DNA of 12,005 nucleotides from Cymbomonas tetramitiformis (Eukaryota; Chlorophyta; Pyramimonadophyceae; Pyramimonadales; Pyramimonadaceae), in the NCBI GenBank assembly GCA_001247695.2, contig LGRX02013986.1:1-12005 (forward strand), given 5' to 3'. The notes below the pieces were generated by a model. The model was given only the letters and a program-made list of their open reading frames with translations. It was not told the origin of the DNA and made no database searches. Numbering within the stretch: the stretch's first letter is position 1; each line of letters opens with the position of its first letter. Below, piece by piece: positions 1 to 8,686 of the stretch. Both the position numbers and the translations under genes were made by a program.

Positions 1-515
1 GTCACATGTTCCATCACTGCGCACCGGTCACATGTTCCATCACTGCGCATCGGTCACATGTTCCATCAATGCGCATCGGTCACATTTTCCATCACTGCGC
101 ACCGGTCACATGTTCCATCACTGCGCATCGGTCACATGTTCCATCAATGCGCACCGGTCACATGTTCCATCACTGCGCATCGGTCACATGTTCCATCACT
201 GCGCATCGGTCACATGTTCCATCACTGCGCACCGGTCACATGTTCCATCACTGCGCATCGGTCACATGTTCCATCACTGCGCACCGGTCACATGTTCCAT
301 CACTGCGCATCGGTCATGAGTTTTCCATCACTGCGCACAGGTCACATGTTCCATCACTGCGCACGATCACATTTTCTCCATCACTGCGCACCGCTCACAT
401 GTTCCATCAATGCGCACCGGTCACATTTTCCATCACTGCGCACCTGCCACATTTTCCATCACTGCGCACAGGTCACATGTTCCATCAATGCGCACCTGTC
501 ACATTTTCCATCACT
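1..515. repeat. 26-bp minisatellite array at the donor side of an intron
   Basis: About 19 tandem units of 26 bp plus one terminal unit that merges into the exon ending at 496. The array runs off the left edge of the window. The plus-strand unit core is GTCACATGTTCCATCACTGC, followed by GCACCG or GCATCG. Two units near 313-393 are 27-28 bp long. Variation is not random: units next to the exon carry CACATTTTCC and CACCT, as the exon does, while distal units are homogenised to CACATGTTCC. On the minus strand each unit carries a TGA, so the array cannot be coding in the direction of the host gene. All three plus-strand frames stay open because 26 is not a multiple of 3 and the unit lacks plus-strand stops. 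Units abut without spacers. Confidence 0.95.
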
Positions 516-1028
516 GTGAGGGAGGAGTTGTACGCAATGGGGGGATCGTTCGTCGGGCTGACGCTGATGCTGACGGTGGCAACATATGACTTGAGGGCGC
601 CGTCCGAGGCTTGGAACACGAAGGAGTCGTCCCCATTTGCGTCAGGATCTGGGCAGTACGAGTACGCCCCGTTGTTCACGCCGGTGAGGTGCAGAGAGCC
701 CTTGTCGGGGGCGCACACCACCGAGTACCACAAGGCCTGGCCCTCGGGGTCCTCGGCGTGCAGCGCTCCCGGGAGGCAACCGCCGTCCTCTTGCGCGTAC
801 AACACCGACTGCTGCAAAAGCCGCGGCGCGTCATTCACCGGTGACACCACCACCGTCCGCACCACCGCTGCGCTCGAGCTGCGCGCTTCCCCGCCGCACC
901 ACCCCCAATCACGCTCGCGCGACCATCCCCCTTTGGGTCGCCGACGTTCCTCAAATGAACACTCCACGGTCGCACCCTTGATCAACAAGCGGCCGGGACT
1001 GAGAGCCGTGCTCGGCGTCGTGACCAGC
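496..1028 (-). CDS. Exon of giant extracellular protein: cadherin-like repeats
   Basis: This is the last exon in the window for the minus-strand gene. The acceptor GACAG sits at 1033-1029. The exon starts with one base that completes the Arg codon split from the previous exon, so the phase matches. It ends at 496 before the donor CAG|GTGCGC. After a linker it encodes a canonical cadherin-like module: VSPVNDAP, then EDGGCLPGALHAEDPEG, then a tyrosine-rich strand with YSYCPDPDANGDDSFVF and QASDGALKS, then VSPTNDPPIAYNS opening the next module. The D and N residues of the NDAP and DPDANGDDSF motifs are of the calcium-binding type in this family. A segment rich in Arg, Trp and Gly, about residues 25-55 of the exon (roughly 865-955), does not look like the fold and may be a linker or an unrecognised small intron. 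The final codons (TVMENVTG) are the source motif of the adjacent minisatellite. Confidence 0.85.
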
Positions 1029-1274
1029 CTGTCATTCGCCGTCAGAAATTAATGGCCCTGCCTGTGCGCATGTAGCCTGGCCTGGGCATAGAGCCGCCAC
1101 GCGAGGAGGGCGTTGCGCAAACGAGACCGCCCTCCATCGTGCGGCTCAGGATGATCGATCGTCCTCGGATCTGTGTTTCGTGTGACGCTGACGTCGAGGG
1201 AGGCTCTAGCAACCCGGAGGAATGGAGCGAAGTCCGAGAGGCGGCAGGGGTGGGGTGGGGGGGGAGGGAAGCAC
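1029..1274 (-). other. Intron, 246 bp, phase 2
   Basis: The donor is TTTCAG|GTGCTT with its GT at 1274-1273. The acceptor is AATGACAG with its AG at 1030-1029. Removing this interval joins ...RDPF-R-LVTTP... in phase. It has in-frame readthrough on the exon side, but the translation is proline/histidine-rich and unlike the neighbouring modules. I see no repeat or RNA structure in it. Confidence 0.75.
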
Positions 1275-2272
1275 CTGAAAGGATCCCGCGCCACAAACCC
1301 AGCATTGCGCGTGTGCAGTGTGGTGGCGGGGCCGGGGACCTGCAGCATGACCCGGCGTAGAGCCTCCTGGTACGCCGCCGCAGAGGCTGGCCCAGTGAGC
1401 TGCAGGCTGCACAGACACGTGTAGCACTGCCCAGCCGCTGCGACGAGCACACCCGGGGCAGCGCAAGAGCTTGCGAGGGTTGGATCGACCGAGGAATTGG
1501 TGCAGGAGGTGTTGCCACGTGCCGTGATGTTGGCGGCGCCGGATGCGTTGGATCCCTCCCCGGAGGCCAGCTCCGATAGGCTCAGCGTGTCGGTCTCGTA
1601 GCACGGCAAGCTCACATCCACGCCGTATATCGCATCGCCGTCTTGATCCTCCACCTCGAGGCCCGCATCCAACGCACCAGTCTGTTTTTCCAGGAGCAGC
1701 AGAGACGAAGGTGTGCGGGACACCGCGATGGTGGGTGGACGGTTGGGCTCCACCACCTCCACGGGGACCAGGTTATCCGCAGGCACGGTCGCGTAGTACA
1801 AGGCCCCGGACGTGGTTGCGCGGTACTCCACTTCCACCTCGATCGCCGCGCTGCGCCGACCCGGGCTCGGCGCGCTATCCTCGTTCACAAACTGGACGAC
1901 GCGCAGCGCCGCCTGCACCTCCGCCGGCAGCATGGTGGTAGTGTTGACCGCCCGGAGGTAGAGGGTGCACTCGTCATCCACCCATAGCCACTCACAGCAG
2001 CCGCCACTGTCCGACGCCCCCTCGTCCAGTGACAGTCGGTCCTGGGAGGGGTCGCAGCCCTCCAGGAACACGCGCGCGGCGGTGACGTGCGCCTCCTCCT
2101 GGTCCGCCGGTTGCTCCACCCTGATCCCTTCGTCGACATACACCCGCGCACTGGAGAAGACCCGCTGCGTCTGGGCGGATGTCTTCACCTGCAGCGGGGA
2201 GCGGCGCTGGGCGAGCGCAAACACCTCGGTCCCAGTGGACTCTGCAATGCAGACATCGCCCGACCCGGATAC
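1275..2272 (-). CDS. Exon of giant extracellular protein: two cadherin-like units
   Basis: The acceptor GCGGCAG precedes 2272 (phase 0), giving VSGSGDVCIAESTGTEVFAL as the exon start. The donor CAG|GTGCTT follows 1275 (phase 2). The exon has 332 codons plus two bases. It encodes two related modules. The first runs from VYVDEGIRVEQ through a 'VTAARVFLEGCDPSQDRLSL' strand to 'LPAEVQAALRVVQFVNEDSAPSPGRR'. The second runs from RPPTIAVSRTP through GLEVEDQDGDAIYGVDV to LQLTGPASAAAYQEALRRV. The pattern 'LxLTGxASxAAYQxALRxVxxxxxxxxPxxxxR' is typical of cadherin-like tandem repeats in large microbial adhesins. There are several N-x-S/T sequons and multiple Cys (CYTCLCS, GGCCEWLW), which suits a secreted, disulfide-bonded protein. 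No transmembrane segment is visible. The domain class is confident; the exact boundaries are inference. Confidence 0.85.
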
Positions 2273-2701
2273 CTGCCGCAGCGCCGCAGCGCCCAGACCT
2301 GTGTCAGTCCTGCAGGCATCATGTGCACCCTAAACGATGTACAGGCTCCCTGTGATGCACCGCTAAACACCGCTAAGCCGAATGCACCTTGAGAGCTGCC
2401 GTCGGATGTGTGCAGGATCGAGCGGGCACGGTGGACCCTGCGCACGGTGGTCACTTACACGAGGCGTGCTTGGGGGCTAGTTCACTCTTTGTCACCCACA
2501 TCGCCGACACCCACACCTTGGCGGAGTGACGTGGATCGCTCAGCAGACGAGCTCTCCTGTCACTGGTGGATCCTTCGTCCTTTCTGGTTGGATGCCTGAC
2601 ACCAGTGAGGGCAACACCTGCGGCGCCTCCGATTTGCGGGGTGGCGCGCGAGGGAGGGAGAAAATGACCGGGTTGGAAGCGGTGCGGGTAAGATGGCGCA
2701 C
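2273..2701 (-). other. Intron, 429 bp, phase 0
   Basis: The donor TACGAG|GTGCGC has its GT at 2701-2700. The acceptor GCTGCGGCAG has its AG at 2274-2273. The join ...WAVESYE-VSGSGD... is in phase. Open frames inside it on either strand are short and not protein-like. It contains a 9-bp tandem CACCGCTAA at 2358-2366 and 2368-2376. Nothing else was recognised. Confidence 0.75.
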
Positions 2702-4156
2702 CTCGTAGCTCTCAACGGCCCAGGCTCCGCCTTGCGTGGCGATGCCTAGGATGGTGTAGTTGGCTGGGGCCACGTCACCGAGGGGCGCGCCACAGACCCG
2801 TTTGGGCGCAGCCGCCAGCTCAGCAGAGGCCGGCACAAGCACCAGGTACGCCTCCACCACGTAGTCGGCAGGGCTCGGCGGCGTCACGAAGTCCAGCACG
2901 TCCACGAGGAAGTCTTCTGTATAGCTGCCCCAGCACTGCAGCGCCGCGTCCGTCGTCACAGCCCGTGGTGCAACCTCGGCGGTCCAGCGCGGCGTCACAC
3001 ACACTCCGCCCCCATCTGTTGTGACAGTGGTGCTCACACGTGTCACCGTGTTTGTGACCACCACTGTGACATTTGGCACGGCGACCAGATTGTCATAGAA
3101 GTAGTCCCCATCGCTGCTCACCTGTCGACCACGCGAACCTCCTGGGCTCTCAGTTCCGACCACTTCAAAATCATTCCCTCGCATCATCGGTGCCTGGAGG
3201 TAGAGAGGCCCTATGCCATCACGGACCGGCGGTGGCGAGGCGCCAGGTTGCACCAGGTCATGACTGCAGGTTGGTGAGCTCATGAAGGACCACACACTGC
3301 TCGAGGAACACGGTGCTAAGCTAACAGCAAACCCACTGGCTCGGGGCTTTCTGACCTGCACCCCCACCCTCCACCCGCCTTGCGATTGCGCACACACCTG
3401 CAGGGTGACGACGTCGGTCACGTCGTAGGGCACCTCATTGCCCTGCAGCGTAATAGGCTGGGCTACGTCCCAGTCCGCCGCTGTGAAGCGCAGCGGCGTC
3501 CCTGCCGCCACGTGGGTGGCATTGGTGGTGGAGGCCACGGTGACGGTGACGGAGGCGTCCTCCGCAGGCTGGCTGCGAAGATTCACCTCGAAAGTCAGGG
3601 TGCGGCCCTCAGCGAGCTCGAGGGCGGCGGGGGCGACGTCTATTCCGGCGGCGTCGTTGTCCAGAACCGTCACGAGCACACTGAGGGCGGTGGTGTTGTC
3701 GTACGCGAGGTCTTCGCTGAAAGAGACGTAATTTAGCCTTATGACTGCGTCCTGGCGCTGCACGACGTCCTCCACTGCCGCCAGTGTCACCGTCACCGGA
3801 GCGTAGTACTGGGCCTCGTCGAAACTTGCCGTGGAGGTGTAGTTCAGCCACAGCGCCGCGCGGCTCCCAGACCCCTGCACCACCTCCTCCAGGTACACCG
3901 GATGAAGCGGATGTGTCGTGAGCCCTCCGACCTCCAGGGACGTGGACGATCCCTCCGGCAGTGAGATCGATAGCTCCTCTCCTTCCGCTGCAACGATCAG
4001 TGCAAGCGGCGGAGGCGGGGGAGCAGACTCGTCCTGCGTCACGATGATGTGCACCTCCGCCACCACCCAGCCGTCCAGCCGAGTGTCATTCCCGACCAGC
4101 ACGTAGGCCAGATCCGTCTTGGTTTGTGCGGCAGTGTATTGGAGGTCGTCGAGCGC
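2702..4156 (-). CDS. Exon of giant extracellular protein: Calx-beta-like repeats and C-terminal module
   Basis: The acceptor GGACAG precedes 4156 (phase 0), with a CTAAC branch-point match about 31 nt upstream. The donor GAG|GTGCGC follows 2702 (phase 0). The exon has 485 codons. Residues 1-42 finish a Calx-beta-like module (ALDDLQY...LDGWVVAEVHIIVTQD). About 60-170 is a second one, ending VTVLDNDAAGIDV. About 172-255 is a third (ALELAEGRTLTFEVNL ... LRFTAADWDVAQPITL ... VTDVVTLQVC). The LxLxEG, TxxDWxxxQ and DNDAAG signatures are diagnostic of the class. The remainder (MMRGNDFEVVG ... DGDYFYDNLVAVPNVTV ... FLVDVLDFVTPPSPADYVVEAYLVLVP) is not assigned to a family but has the same beta-strand, sequon-rich texture. 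A 111-bp in-frame stretch at 3264-3374 may be an unremoved intron. Confidence 0.85.
3264..3374 (-). other. Possible in-frame intron inside the large exon
   Basis: The interval reads through as WRVGVQVRKPRASGF... SSSSVWSFMSSPTC, which is unlike the surrounding beta-sandwich sequence. It is bounded on the minus strand by GGCGG|GTGGAG (GT at 3374-3373) and by ACCTGCAG (AG at 3265-3264). Both sides are phase 2, and 111 bp is exactly 37 codons, so removal would restore ...CAQSQ-G-HDLVQPG... without a frame change. The donor is weak and there is no stop inside, so retained coding sequence is equally possible. Confidence 0.35.
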
Positions 4157-4186
4157 CTGTCCACAGACCACATCCCACAAGCAGAG

Positions 4187-4191
4187 GTTAG
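4187..4191 (-). promoter_or_regulatory. Likely intron branch-point (CTAAC)
   Basis: The minus strand reads CCTAACCTCTGCTTG, a match to the CTAAC branch-point consensus followed by a pyrimidine-rich stretch. It lies about 31 nt upstream of the acceptor AG at 4158-4157. The spacing supports placing the exon start at 4156 rather than at the AG dinucleotides closer to the minisatellite. Confidence 0.55.
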
Positions 4192-4235
4192 GAGCACACC
4201 CCGGCGGTAGGGCCAGTGTATTGAGGGCACGCCTC

Positions 4236-4884
4236 GAGTGCACGGCTCAGATGATCGAGAGGGTGCACGGCTCAGATGATCGAGAGGTGCGCGGCTCAGA
4301 TGATCGAGAGGGTGCGGCTCAGAGATCGAGAGGGCAGGGCTCAGATGATCGAGAGGGTGCAGGGCCTCAGATGATCGAGAGGGTGCACGGCTCAGATGAT
4401 CGAGAGGGTGCACGGCTCCAGATGATCGAGAGGGTGCAGGGCTCAGATGATCGAGAGGGTGCACGGCTCAGATGATCGAGAGGGTGCACGGCTCAGATGA
4501 TCGAGAGGGTGCACGCCTGATGATCGAGAGGGTGCGCGGCTCAGATGATCGAGAGGGTGCACGGCTCAGATGATCGAGAGGTGCACGGCTCAGATGATCG
4601 AGAGGGTGCAGGGCTCAGATGATCGAGAGGGTGCAGGGCTCAGATGATCGAGAGGGTGCACGGCTCAGATGATCGAAAGGGTGCACGGCTCAGATGATCG
4701 AGAGGGTGCACGGCTCAGATGATCGAGAGGTGCACGGCGCAGATGATCGAGAGGGTGCACGGCGCAGATGATCGAGAAAGTGCGCTCAGATGATCGAGAG
4801 GGTGCGCGGCTCAGCTGATCGAGCGGGTGCAGGGCTCAGATGATCGAGAGGGTGCACGGCTCAGCTGATCGAGAGGGTGCACGG
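4236..4884. repeat. 25-bp minisatellite array on the acceptor side of an intron
   Basis: About 26 contiguous units of 25 bp, with 22-26 bp length variants. The plus-strand core is GGCTCAGATGATCGAGAGGG followed by TGCAC, TGCAG or TGCGC. Recurrent variants are loss of one G (GAGAGGTG), GCGCAGATG, GCTCAGCTG, and one GATCGAAAG. Every full unit contains GATC. There are no spacers between units, which excludes CRISPR. The array is entirely intronic and starts about 80 bp from the downstream exon's acceptor. The minus-strand unit contains a pyrimidine-rich run ending in CTGAG. Confidence 0.95.
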
Positions 4885-5081
4885 CGGGGCTGCATGACCT
4901 AGGGCTGATAGAGGGGGATCAAGGGCGACCACATGCTGGAGGGTGCCGGAGGCAATTAGCTGGATTTGCAGGATGCAAAGCGAAAGATTCGCTGAACGAT
5001 TCCCTTTCCAAGAATAGCATCTGGCGCAATGCCACCGGGGCCACACACGCCACTGCCGCGACTCTACCGGGCGCCCCTCAC

Positions 5082-6006
5082 CCGGAATGCCAGTCTCCAC
5101 GTGTCGCGCTGATGCCACTGCTCGGGGGTGATCTCAATGGAGGTGGGGTAGACCAGGCGCGGGTCTGCCTCTGCACCGAGTGCGGCCGCCTCCACGAGGA
5201 ACATGGAGGTGGCAGGGGCCTCCAGCAGCCCAACTTGCCGAAAGGTTTCATTGAGCAGAAGGGACGCATTTGTGCCTTCGCCCATCACGACGGTGTACTC
5301 CTCACTCGACCAGATGGACGTCGTTGCGGTCGCATTCGCAGTGGCGCCTCGGCCCCGGTCGTTGCTGGGGATGGCGTAAAACGTGTACGCCATCCCTTCC
5401 TGCAGCTCCTCCACCGATATATGCACCGGCAGCTCGGCGGTGGCGTTCACGGTGCCGGAGGCGACCGCGCCGGCGGCAGATTCATCCAATATTTCTGTGT
5501 CGGACGGCGCGCGGGAGTCTGCGCTCACGACCGCGTACGCCACCGTCGCGTTCTGGTCGGAGGATACCGCCACCGTGAATGCGGTGTCGTTCACAAGGGT
5601 GATGTTTGGATAGCCCGGGGTGAACTCTGGCAGGGGCAGCTTCGTGGCAACGGTCGCATTAACCGTGGCTCCCTGGCCAAAGCTGTTGGTCGGGATGATG
5701 TATAGCGTGTAATCTCGCCCCTCTACAAGCGCCAGCACTTGCACATCCGCCGCGACCCCCGCAGACATGTTCAGAGCGCCCACAGCACACGCCCCCCCGC
5801 CGGCATCCCCACCCCCAAGAATGTCCGCATCGGATGGGACCTGATCGTCCGCCTCCACCACCATGTAGGATGCCGTCGCGTTCTGGTCGCACACCAGCGT
5901 GAAGGCGAAGGACGACTGCGTGATGTTCGTGAGCGTGGGATGCGGGGATAGGATCTCCGGAGGGGCGCTCCGCAGCTTCACGGTGGTGCTCGCGGTGGTG
6001 CCGTAC
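5082..6006 (-). CDS. Exon of giant extracellular protein: fibronectin-III-like repeats
   Basis: The acceptor CTGCGCAG precedes 6006. One leading base (G) completes the Gly codon split from exon 9314-8945. The donor CGG|GTGAGG follows 5082 (phase 0). After the junction peptide YGTTASTTVKL the exon encodes two full tandem repeats. The shared pattern is P-x-(hydrophobic)-T-N-I-T ... DQNATxxYxVVxADxxxPSDxxIL ... L-x-E-G-x-x-Y-T-x-Y-x-I-P-x-N-x-x-G-x-GAT. The last part (SSEEYTVVMGEGTNASLLLNE ... IEITPEQWHQRDTWRLAFR) begins a Calx-beta-like module finished in the next exon. The repeats resemble fibronectin-III-like modules of algal and stramenopile surface proteins. Sequons (NAT, NIT, NMS) are dense. 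Placement in the fibronectin family is inference from length and strand pattern. Confidence 0.9.
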
Positions 6007-6073
6007 CTGCGCAGCTATAATTGCGTCAAGCCCACTAACAGGTGCTCGCCTGTGCATCTGGGAGTGCGGTAGA

Positions 6074-6446
6074 TACCCATGCTCAAGCTCCTGCATGGAA
6101 ACTGCCGTTCCATGCTCAAGCCCTCCTCGGACACTGTGGAGATGTACCCCTCCCCAGTACAACTGACATGCCGATACGCTCTCAACACCGGTTTCTTCCG
6201 CATCTGGTTTTTGACTTTCCGAGACAAGGTCTCTAAGTCATTGGCCCTACTTATCCTCCGACAGTCCACCCTCAGAACGGACCTTCGGCAATCTGCTCAT
6301 CAGCTTGCCCAATTCGATCTGTCGGTCTCGCAAACTGGGGCTGAGAGCGCGTCGGCAGGTCAGTTGTACCAGCGAGGGGTGCATCTCCACAGAAACTGTG
6401 GACGGGTAGAGCGAGGAGTGCTACCCGCGCTCAAGCTCCTGCATGG
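6074..6446. repeat. Paired direct and inverted repeats in the long intron
   Basis: Two relationships coexist. A direct repeat pairs 6074-6098 with 6422-6446 (23 of 25 identical, including an exact 18-mer GCTCAAGCTCCTGCATGG). An inverted repeat pairs 6134-6173 with 6353-6392 (35 of 40 identical; core GTCAGTTGTAC ... CATCTCCACAG). The right part also has a short hairpin, CGGGTAG ... CTACCCG. This suggests a decayed composite repeat or nested insertions. No transposase is visible. Confidence 0.7.
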
Positions 6447-6634
6447 CATGCCGCTCACTCCGATGCTCAAGGTGGCGCAGGCGGCAGTAAGTCCTGGCTT
6501 GTGTTACGTGCTGCACACATGCGGGCGGCGCTGTCCCTTGCGAGAATACACACACGACCGCAGATGCGTTTCTTCCGCCAGGAAGCGCGCCGCCTCTTTA
6601 GGGACCCTCAGGACCAGGAGATCCCGCTTAATCC

Positions 6635-6690
6635 GACTTTCCATACCGTAGATTTGTCAACTACTTTAAGGTTCTACAGTGTGGAAAGTC
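6635..6690. repeat. Stem-loop with 18-nt arms
   Basis: The arms are 6635-6652 and 6673-6690, 16 of 18 complementary (GACTTTCCATACCGTAGA against TCTACAGTGTGGAAAGTC), with a 20-nt loop. It may be a short foldback remnant. It is not a recognised RNA family. Confidence 0.6.
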
Positions 6691-6754
6691 AAATTTAAAG
6701 TCACGGTCGCATGACGATGGCCGGCTTCACTTCTGTCTTCTACAGTATCTTTGT

Positions 6755-6772
6755 GTTCATATCGATATGAAC
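6755..6772. repeat. Perfect 18-bp palindrome
   Basis: GTTCATATCGATATGAAC is its own reverse complement and does not extend further. It may be chance or a protein-binding site; nothing in the context decides. Confidence 0.6.
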
Positions 6773-8217
6773 TGTAAGATTTTGGAGATGGCTGGGCCAA
6801 ATTCACTCACAGGATTGCCCCAAAATCGATCGGACGGCGAAGTAGGCATGAAGCATGCAAGGATCCCATAATTCGTGGCAGGGCTCATCTTGTTTGTTCA
6901 GATATTCGATTATTACAGAAGTATACACAATTATAAGCACACACATACGCACAGAGTGGCGCGAGGCCAGCCGATCGGAGCAGCTCCGACATACACTGCG
7001 AGTCCGACCAAATCCCCGGCGAATGACAAAAACATGCATGAGCAGGGCGGTCTGCGGCATGATACCTGCAAGATGGGAGGAGGTCCCAATGCCCTAGTCA
7101 CCGCATCAAGCATATCAAAACACAAGCCCGTTTATCAATCACCCGTGCCGTGCAGCATACACACGATCGTGATTCAAACTCCAAACATGCAGGCAGGTGT
7201 GGGCTCTTACCACATCCCTTGATCAGCACAGTTCCTCGAACCCTGAAGGGATCCTCGGACCCTGCAGCCCCCTGCCACCACGCATCCTAGCCGGGGCAAT
7301 CGATTCGCCAAGGTGACACGTGGACCAAGCCAAAAGAAGTTTGGACATTGCCGTACAATCCACCCAGCACAAGTGATGGTCGAGGTGGCACCTCCCCGTG
7401 CGCCAAGCATTCACAGCAACGATGTGCGCCGCAAGTACGGCTGCCAAAGCACTCATCCACACACCACGTGGCACGCCGCCCGAGGTCCGCTCGGCAACAC
7501 CCCGGTGGATGAAACAAAGGGTGCAAGAGCAGGGCAAAGCGGGGCCGGGACAAGGAGCTCCCGACACGCTGGAAAGGCGACAACGCGTAGGTGTGCTTCA
7601 TGCTCACGCTCACGGGCATGCGCGTGTGACAATAGCTTGGGACCTCCTTTGGCGATGCCACTCAAACCATGCAGAGAGCCATCCGGCCGATTGCATGTCT
7701 TCCAGTGTCTGCATAGTATTCGCCATCGGACCACAGTCATGCTTGGCATGGGGATTGGTGTTCAACTGCTCATGGACGAGATGCTGAGTGCTGACTGCTT
7801 GGAATCTTGCTCGACGGTCGGATGGTGCACTGGTATTTTTTGTCCACACATCGAAGAACCCCGATGTGTAGTGGTGCCCTTGTCCGACCATGAATTGCCA
7901 CTGAACATTTGAAAAATGAATATGAGGGCAATTGAACCGGTTTGATCCAACATATTTTTCCGGTTTCATGTTTCGAACCGCTCCCTCTCGCACAAAAACA
8001 CCATTTGCTGCACCTGGAGTGCAACCAAGCGTTAAGTTCACGACTCTTGCAATCGGCATGGAGACGCACGGATCTCGTTTGCAGTTTTCATCGACCGTCG
8101 GATCACCATCACCACCATGGCCAATCCGAGGGCGTAAGCCAATCAAATTACGAGAACGAGCATCGCGAAATCAGATAGTATCAAACCGCGGCGCGCGCGC
8201 GGCAGCGCGTCTCATAG

Positions 8218-8292
8218 ACTCTGGAGTGCCCTGAGAAGGCTCACGCAAACTACATACGGATCGCCATTCAGCTCGCCACTCAGATCGCCGCA
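8218..8292 (+). CDS. Putative nested plus-strand exon 1 (unknown protein)
   Basis: Coding-like sequence on the opposite strand inside the long intron. It starts after GTCTCATAG (AG at 8216-8217) and encodes TLECPEKAHANYIRIAIQLA and then TQIAA. It ends before GCA|GTAGAC in phase 0. The family is not recognised. The evidence is protein-like composition and a phase match to the next segment at 8443. Too short for certainty; it could be a pseudogene or a captured fragment. Confidence 0.35.
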
Positions 8293-8442
8293 GTAGACTC
8301 CACCAACAAGACACAGAAGCCTTATACAGGGTGACAAACTATATCCACACGTTTCGGGAACCTGAGTCTCCAAAGGAAACCCAAATATTGTGTGGAGATA
8401 GTTTGTCACCCTGTAAAAGGCTTCTGTGTCTTGTTGGTGTAG
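8293..8442. mobile_element. Foldback (MITE-like) element coincident with a predicted intron
   Basis: Arms 8302-8350 and 8390-8438 are inverted repeats with 47 of 49 positions matching (outer end ACCAACAAG, inner end TCCACAC), around a 39-bp spacer. Inside each arm is TA followed by CAGGGTGACAAACTAT, like the end of a Tc1/mariner-type element with a TA target site. The interval begins GTAG and ends GTAG, so the 4-bp direct repeat supplies GT at one end and AG at the other. It separates two plus-strand coding-like segments in matching phase 0. No transposase is encoded, so it would be non-autonomous. The repeat is certain; the identity as element and intron is inference. Confidence 0.6.
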
Positions 8443-8569
8443 CCGATTCGCCTCGAAGCTGGGGAGTTCATCATGGAGTACATCGACGTTGTGACGATGT
8501 ACGCCGCCGTCTCCTCCTCGTACGTGGTGGAAACGGCCCACAAGCTCTGCATAGACTCCTCCAACCTCG
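8443..8569 (+). CDS. Putative nested plus-strand exon 2 (unknown protein)
   Basis: It begins after a pyrimidine-rich acceptor (TTCTGTGTCTTGTTGGTGTAG, written here as the run ending at 8442) and encodes PIRLEAGEFIMEYIDVVTMY followed by AAVSSSYVVETAHKLCIDSS and NL. It ends CTCG|GTAATC, phase 1, with donor GT at 8570-8571. Third codon positions are strongly G/C-rich (TAC, GTG, ATC, TCC), as in the exons of the host gene, but on the opposite strand. The family is not recognised. Confidence 0.45.
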
Positions 8570-8686
8570 GTAATCTGGCAAGTTTCGCTTGCATTCTTTC
8601 TTCCGCTTAAAGCTCGTCACTCCCGTGTTTTGATCGTTCGTTCTTTGCCACGGGCACGCTTCATCAACTCCGAACTGACACGGAAG

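Larger units (their letters stand above)
4157..5081 (-). other. Intron, 925 bp, phase 0, carrying a minisatellite
   Basis: The donor TTCCGG|GTGAGG has its GT at 5081-5080. The acceptor is GTGGACAG with its AG at 4158-4157. On the minus strand the branch-point match CTAAC lies at 4191-4187. The join is ...DTWRLAFR-ALDDLQY..., in phase and consistent with one Calx-beta-like fold. About 650 bp of it is the 25-bp array. The rest (4885-5081) shows no recognised feature. Confidence 0.8.

Noticed and set aside
1..515. CRISPR-like regular repeats (also 4236-4884)
   Set aside because: Units are contiguous, with no unique spacers, and sit in introns of a eukaryotic gene.
6..1052. Plus-strand open frame of 348 codons with a His/Cys-rich repetitive N-terminus
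   Set aside because: The first half is translation of the 26-bp minisatellite, open in all three frames. The second half is antisense to well-supported cadherin-like coding sequence.
4039..4464. Minus-strand open frame with repeated HPLDHLSRAP motif
   Set aside because: It is translation of the 25-bp minisatellite running out of frame into the true exon.
6079..6651. Plus-strand open frame of 190 codons in the long intron
   Set aside because: It spans the direct/inverted repeat block, and its composition is that of translated repeat DNA.
7610..8146. Minus-strand open frame of 178 codons
   Set aside because: No recognisable motif, unbiased codon use, competing open frames on both strands, and an intronic location. 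Probably chance.
8331..8573. Plus-strand frame through the foldback element encoding SLSPCKRLLCLVG
   Set aside because: The same peptide arises from the other arm on the minus strand, so it is a by-product of the inverted repeat. The better coding frame at 8443-8569 is a different one.
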